Part shown: positions 32,763 through 36,794 of the stretch, piece by piece | Layout of the letters: the number at the start of each line of letters is the position of its first letter | Numbering within the stretch: position 1 is the first letter of the stretch | Source: Fuerstiella sp. | GTDB taxonomy: Bacteria; Planctomycetota; Planctomycetia; Planctomycetales; Planctomycetaceae | Assembly: GCA_022843805.1 (NCBI GenBank) | Contig: JALHMY010000097.1 | Location: 1-36,794 of the forward strand | Length of the DNA stretch: 36,794 bases | Direction: 5' to 3' | The notes under the pieces: model-generated | What the model was told of the DNA's origin: nothing | The model's input: the letters and a program-made list of their open reading frames with translations, nothing else | Databases searched by the model: none | Position numbers and translations under genes: made by a program

Positions 32763-34403
32763 ATGCATCGTCTGGATGAGGGACTGCGAAAGCTGATCGA
32801 AACAGGGTTGAAACAGGGTCACCTGACCTTTTATCAGGTGAACTCGTTTCTTCCTGATGAGGCTGACGATCCGCTGCAGCTCGACAATCTGATCATGTGC
32901 CTCGAAGAAATGGACCTTCAGCTGGTCCCGGATCCGGTTGTTGACGAACCGGAGGATCCCGTTACGCGCAAGAAACGGCGTCCGGAGATCCGTCTGGAAG
33001 ACAGCGGTCGTGGCACCGAAGATCCGATTCGTATGTATTTGTCGCAGATGGGCGAGATTCCACTGCTGACACGCGAAGAAGAAATCTTTCTTGCCAAACA
33101 GATTGAAGTCACACGTCGGCGGTTCCGGCGTGCTCTGCTGGGCAGCGAGTTTGCTCTGAATTTCTGTTATGACATGCTGGTCAAGGTTTATAAGGGTGAG
33201 CTGCCCTTTGACCGGACGATCAAAGTGTCCATGACAGAGAGTCTTGAGAAGGAGCAGATTCTGGGGCGGATGCCATTCAATCTGGCAACGATTGAATCTA
33301 TTCGTCAGCGAGACGCTCTGGACTTCGAGAAAATTCGTTCCGGAAACCTGACGGAATCAGAGTGCCAGGACGTTCTGCAGCAGCTGGAATTGCGCCGTCG
33401 GCGCAGTGTCACTCTGCTGGAGGAATTGAGTCTTCGAACACAGCGTCTGCAGCCCTGTATGAAGCGGCTGGAGCAGATCTCGTTGCGGATGTCAGAGCTT
33501 CAGGAGCAGATTGCCAACCTGAAGAATCTCAGTTCAGCTCGCGATGAAACTCGCAGCATGCAAAAGGAACTGGACGATCTGATCAGTCTGACGATGGAGA
33601 CTCCGGACGCACTGGCCGCAAGAATGGAATCGATTCTGCAGAGACATGCGGAATACGAAAAGGCCATGCGGGATCTGTCCGGTGGAAACCTGCGACTTGT
33701 TGTGTCGATCGCAAAGAAGTACCGCAATCGTGGTCTGACTTTCCTGGATTTGATTCAGGAAGGCAACACCGGTCTCATGCGTGCGGTTGACAAGTATGAG
33801 TATCGACGAGGATACAAGTTTTCAACTTATGCAACGTGGTGGATTCGTCAGGCCATAACTCGAGCGATCGCCGATCAGGCTCGGACGATTCGCATTCCGG
33901 TTCATATGATTGAAACGATGACTCGTCTGCGAGCTGCTGCACGTGACCTGCTGCAGGAACTGGGACGCGAGCCATCCGTTGAGGAAATGGCGGAAGTCGC
34001 CGGCGTACCGATGGATGAGGCTCGACGCGTGATGCGGATTTCCAGACAGCCCATTAGTCTGGACAAGCCGATTGGCGAGAGTGATGACAACAGCTTTGGC
34101 GAGTTTCTCGAAGACCGGGGCAATGACAGCCCGGTCAGCAACGCTGCTTCAGAAATGCTGAAAGATAAAATTGACAGTGTTCTTAAGACCCTGACCTATC
34201 GCGAACGGGAAATTATCAAGTTGCGATATGGTCTTGGAGACGGCTACACCTATACGCTCGAAGAAGTCGGTCGGATCTTTAAAGTCACTCGTGAACGTGT
34301 TCGGCAGATTGAAGCTAAAGCAGTACGCAAGCTTCAGCATCCTGTTCGCAGCCGACAGTTACAGGGATTTTTGGAAGGTCTGGCGGCCGTGGGTGGCCAC
34401 TAG
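32763..34403 (+). CDS. rpoD: RNA polymerase primary sigma factor RpoD/SigA
   Basis: A 546-residue sigma-70. ATG 32763 with AGGAG at 32749-32753 (spacing 9) is preferred to TTG 32757. Region 1.2 is DPIRMYLSQMGEIPLLTREEE (about 87-107). A non-conserved insert of about 150 residues (roughly 150-305) follows, shorter than in E. coli. Region 2 is NLRLVVSIAKKYRNRGLTFLDLIQEG and YKFSTYATWWIRQAITRAI (about 309-375), which melts and reads the -10 element. Region 3 follows, and region 4.2 is TLEEVGRIFKVTRERVRQIE (about 499-518), which reads the -35. The dnaG-rpoD pair is the core of the macromolecular-synthesis operon; rpsU is not upstream. Confidence 0.96.
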   Translation: MHRLDEGLRKLIETGLKQGHLTFYQVNSFLPDEADDPLQLDNLIMCLEEMDLQLVPDPVVDEPEDPVTRKKRRPEIRLEDSGRGTEDPIRMYLSQMGEIPLLTREEEIFLAKQIEVTRRRFRRALLGSEFALNFCYDMLVKVYKGELPFDRTIKVSMTESLEKEQILGRMPFNLATIESIRQRDALDFEKIRSGNLTESECQDVLQQLELRRRRSVTLLEELSLRTQRLQPCMKRLEQISLRMSELQEQIANLKNLSSARDETRSMQKELDDLISLTMETPDALAARMESILQRHAEYEKAMRDLSGGNLRLVVSIAKKYRNRGLTFLDLIQEGNTGLMRAVDKYEYRRGYKFSTYATWWIRQAITRAIADQARTIRIPVHMIETMTRLRAAARDLLQELGREPSVEEMAEVAGVPMDEARRVMRISRQPISLDKPIGESDDNSFGEFLEDRGNDSPVSNAASEMLKDKIDSVLKTLTYREREIIKLRYGLGDGYTYTLEEVGRIFKVTRERVRQIEAKAVRKLQHPVRSRQLQGFLEGLAAVGGH

Positions 34404-34423
34404 AGCTCCGTCAGAATAAAGAG

Positions 34424-34500
34424 TTCGGGTTGAAGGTAGTGGATCTTGCTAAAGATCCCCTGGCTGCGGGACCTTTAGCAAGGTCCTCTACCCGAATTTT
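34424..34500 (+). terminator. Double-hairpin element after rpoD, probable terminator
   Basis: TTCGGGT (34424-34430) pairs with ACCCGAA (34490-34496), followed by TTTT. Inside are two perfect small palindromes, GGATCTTGCTAAAGATCC (34441-34458) and GGACCTTTAGCAAGGTCC (34469-34486), which are also near-complements of each other. Thus either two hairpins or one long stem can form. It may terminate rpoD mRNA. The gap 34501-34782 shows no other element. Confidence 0.6.
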
Positions 34501-34782
34501 AAAGCTTGACAAAGCACTGACATTTGATCGCTCGTCAATATTTTATTGTCCTGGATCGCTCCTCGATCCACCTCGGTAACCTGGAGCGATTCGCGACTGA
34601 AACGCCGGACATCGGTGACGGGTGATCAACATCAAAATCAGTGACAGCGGATTTCGGACGGCTCAGTGTCGTTTGGAATCCGCTGTTTCGCTTGCCGAAC
34701 GGATGCCGGCCATCGTATTCTGCCCGTAGTCTGCATCGTATCCTGCTGCAGATTGCAGAAATTGATTCGGGAGAATGTTGCG

Positions 34783-36369
34783 ATGCGCCACGTTTGTTGT
34801 TTCCTGATGATGACGGCCTGTCTGCTGTCGGCTCTGAATGCTCAGGCTCAGAGTACGGACCCTGGCCTTCTGAATCTGCATGCGAGAACCCGGACGGAGA
34901 CTGAAGCGGGTTCCGGACGCTGGCACACTACCGAGAAAACGCTTGAGTGGAAACCGGCGGAGACCGCGATTGTTGTCTGCGACATGTGGGACAAACACTG
35001 GTGCGAGAATTCCACCATTCGAGTGGGCGAAATGGCACCTGTGATGAATCGTGTGATTCAGGCCGCTCGGAAAAAAGGCGTACTGATTATTCACTGCCCC
35101 AGCGACACCATGGAATTCTATAAGGACACGCCCCAGAGAAAACTGGCGATGGCGGCACCGGTTGTGCCAACCACGATTCCGCTGGAACGCTGGTGCTATC
35201 TCGATCCGGAAAAGGAAGGCGGCGGTCTGCCCATTGATGATAAAGACGGCGGATGTGACTGCGAGACTCCCGTGAGAAATTACCGGGCATGGAGCCGACA
35301 GCATCCGGCAATTGAAATTCTGGATGGTGATGCCGTCACCGATAATGCTGAGGCGTTTTATCTGATGAAGCAGCGCGGCATTACCAATGTGATCGTGATG
35401 GGAGTTCACACCAACATGTGTGTTCTCGGGCGACCATTTTCGATTCGCCAGATGGTCCAGCAGGGCCAGAATGTTGTGCTGATGCGAGACATGACCGATA
35501 CGATGTATAATCCGGCAAGACCCCCGTTTGTCAGCCATTTTACGGGCAATGATCTGGTTAACGCTCATATCGAAAAGTACTGGTGTCCTTCTGTCACCAG
35601 TACAGATTTTCTGGGAGGTGCTCCATTTCGCTTTGCCGGCGACAAGCGTCCGCACATGGTGATTGTCAGTTCGGAGCCGGAATACAAAACGGAGATTTCA
35701 TTGCCTCGTTTTGCTGGCGAGCATCTGGGAAAAGATTTTCGGGTCAGCCTTGTGTTTGGCGATCGAGAGCGTGAAAACGAATTGCCCGGGCTGGAGGTGT
35801 TGAAGACAGCTGATATTGCTTTGATCAGTGTGCGGCGAAGAACACTTCGGCCTGAGTCGCTGCAGATCATTCGTGACTATGTGGCGTCGGGCAAGCCTGT
35901 CATCGGCATTCGAACAGCAAGTCATGCGTTTTGTCTGAGAGACAAACCTGCTCCTGAGGGAGCAGCAGACTGGCCGGAATTTGATCGCGAGGTGATCGGA
36001 GGAAGTTATACGAATCACTGGGGAGAAGGACCCCATACAAAAGTATCGCTTGCCGAGGGTGCTGATCGTTCGCATCCGATCCTTGCCGATATTGACCTGT
36101 CACAGTTGTCAGGAAATGGTTCTCTCTACAAGGTCAGTCCCCTGCAGCCAGGTGCGTCAGCAATTCTGACAGGAACGATTCCTGATACTCCATCAGAACC
36201 GATTGCCTGGGTCAATCGCCGTTCGGATGGCGGTTTAACGTTCTACACGTCGTTTGGGCATATCGACGATTTTGAGCAGCCCTCGTTTAATCGTCTGCTG
36301 AAAAATGCGGCCCTCTGGCTTGTGCAAAATTCATCACCCAACCGGACGCTGAGTTCCGGAAGTCAATGA
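34783..36369 (+). CDS. Secreted isochorismatase-like cysteine hydrolase fused to a ThuA-like domain
   Basis: A 528-residue protein. ATG 34783 follows GGGAG at 34769-34773 (spacing 9). It begins with a signal peptide (MRHVCCFLMMTACLLSALNAQAQ); an in-frame ATG 34666 would bury the peptide. Residues about 60-265 are the isochorismatase-type fold: catalytic Asp in VVCDMWDKHW (near 67) and nucleophile Cys in GVHTNMCVLGRPF (near 212), with VIQAARKKGVLIIHCPSD. Residues about 285-515 match ThuA-like glutamine-amidotransferase folds (VIVSSEPEYKTEISLPRF, DIALISVRRRTLRPESL, GKPVIGIRTASHAF, HWGEG, WVNRRSDGGLTFYTSFGH), common in planctomycete sugar-related proteins. Substrate unknown; the pairing suggests linked action on an amide or carbohydrate derivative (inference). 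Confidence 0.85.
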   Translation: MRHVCCFLMMTACLLSALNAQAQSTDPGLLNLHARTRTETEAGSGRWHTTEKTLEWKPAETAIVVCDMWDKHWCENSTIRVGEMAPVMNRVIQAARKKGVLIIHCPSDTMEFYKDTPQRKLAMAAPVVPTTIPLERWCYLDPEKEGGGLPIDDKDGGCDCETPVRNYRAWSRQHPAIEILDGDAVTDNAEAFYLMKQRGITNVIVMGVHTNMCVLGRPFSIRQMVQQGQNVVLMRDMTDTMYNPARPPFVSHFTGNDLVNAHIEKYWCPSVTSTDFLGGAPFRFAGDKRPHMVIVSSEPEYKTEISLPRFAGEHLGKDFRVSLVFGDRERENELPGLEVLKTADIALISVRRRTLRPESLQIIRDYVASGKPVIGIRTASHAFCLRDKPAPEGAADWPEFDREVIGGSYTNHWGEGPHTKVSLAEGADRSHPILADIDLSQLSGNGSLYKVSPLQPGASAILTGTIPDTPSEPIAWVNRRSDGGLTFYTSFGHIDDFEQPSFNRLLKNAALWLVQNSSPNRTLSSGSQ

Positions 36370-36463
36370 GTTGCTGACGAAGTCTGACTCAGCTTTGTCA
36401 GAAGATTTCTGCTCGTATGGCCGACGGAACCACATTGAATTTTTACCGCCGATTTCGCAGATA
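36370..36463. other. Short intergenic spacer, no element seen
   Basis: The bases between the stop of the isochorismatase-like gene and the family-A repeat show no hairpin or gene. A terminator, if any, is not apparent. Confidence 0.3.
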
Positions 36464-36592
36464 AGGCGAGCGGCATTTGAAAACATTCGAATCATCGCGG
36501 CAGATGGGAGGGCGAAGCTCCTGCTGAGCCGGGAAAAGCTTGGCTCGGCAGGAGCCTCGCCCTCCCGGGAAATACAATTTTGCCGCTCGCCT
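36464..36592. mobile_element. Family-A palindromic element, single compact copy with perfect 12-bp inverted ends
   Basis: AGGCGAGCGGCA (36464-36475) and TGCCGCTCGCCT (36581-36592) are exact inverse repeats. Between them are GGGAGGGCGAAGCTCCTGCT-GAGCC (36507-36531) and its near-inverse GGCTCGGCAGGAGCCTCGCC (from 36542), so the 129 bp can fold into one long hairpin. The left 70 bases align well with 23959-24027 (GAAAACAT.., GCAGATGGGAGGGCG). No gene inside; no clear target duplication found. Confidence 0.8.
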
Positions 36593-36651
36593 AACACGGA
36601 TAATGGATGGGCTCGTGATGCGTACTTTGCCGTCAAACCTGAGCGCTGGAT

Positions 36652-36794
36652 GGCTCATCGTACCACACATCTTTGTGTGTGATAAAAAATGAGCGGCACG
36701 TCAGAACTCGGGGCCGAAGGTCCGGAAGGTGAAAGCCCAGGGCAACGCCCTGGGAACGTAGATCATCAACGACAAAAGCCCCAACGGGCAACGC
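36652..36794. mobile_element. Family-B element, copy 3, running off the window
   Basis: GGCTCATCGTACCACACATC at 36652-36671 is identical in its first 15 bases to the left end of copy 2, and TTTGTGTGTGATAAAAAATG after it matches the other terminus of copies 1 and 2 (TTTTTTATCAC). The interior contains the same style of short palindromes (CCCAGGGCAACGCCCTGGG, CCCCAACGGG). CTGGAT at 36646-36651 would be the target duplication. Confidence 0.7.

Noticed and set aside
34663..35655. Open frame antisense to the isochorismatase/ThuA gene (330 codons)
   Set aside because: The plus strand carries signal peptide, catalytic motifs and a ribosome-binding site; the antisense frame has none.

Overview
The window looks like chromosomal DNA of a planctomycete (Planctomycetota). 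This rests on gene content, not on a marker-gene comparison: three Hanks-type Ser/Thr kinases within 10 kb (one with an FHA domain, one with an N-terminal zinc ribbon), a PEP-CTERM protein, a TPR protein carrying two RNA-polymerase alpha-CTD modules, a tandem YHS-type cysteine protein, an isochorismatase/ThuA-like secreted protein, many insertion-sequence remnants, and GC-rich dispersed palindromes between genes.

Layout. 1-601: end of an IS66-type element (orf1, TnpB, terminal repeat, probable 8-bp target duplication). 852-3350: an AT-rich orphan with a twin-arginine-like leader and a PEP-CTERM protein. 3835-8130: FHA kinase and zinc-ribbon/kinase/TM/propeller-like protein, separated by a 13-bp tandem repeat that puts TAA in all three frames. 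8134-12808: a decayed defence/toxin-antitoxin patch (antitoxin/PDDEXK chimera, AbiEi-like gene, intact-looking vapBC, hsdM pseudogene lacking its SAM-binding core, transposase-like debris). 12936-13820: a third kinase. 13831-15611: three truncated IS remnants (ISL3, IS21, IS3) butted together. 15813-15884: tRNA-Gln(UUG) with terminator. 16031-22038: TPR/alpha-CTD protein, membrane-anchored protein with an FlgG-like segment, TlpA-like thioredoxin, pgsA, rimO. 22363-24673: repeat-rich DNA around a YHS-type protein. 24847-30271: MFS transporter, enolase-superfamily enzyme and lutABC, all on one strand. 30744-34403: dnaG-rpoD. 34783-36369: isochorismatase-like/ThuA-like protein. 36464-36794: more dispersed repeats.

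Functional links. The MFS-enolase-lutABC run suggests uptake of an organic acid or small peptide, isomerisation or dehydration, and Fe-S/flavin-type oxidation as in L-lactate utilisation; the substrate cannot be read from the sequence. dnaG-rpoD is the core of the classical macromolecular-synthesis operon. pgsA and rimO are ordinary housekeeping genes.

The most novel-looking item is a non-coding mobile repeat family. The copy at 24085-24468 has inverted termini and is flanked by GAACAC direct repeats. The neighbouring tandem unit shows the uninterrupted site, so the insertion can be reconstructed. A second copy (22363-23024) has related termini and ATCGCC flanks, and a third starts at 36652 and runs off the window. 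A second palindromic family (GGCTCGGCAGGAGCCTCGCC core) hosts the first insertion and also occurs inside the hsdM pseudogene.
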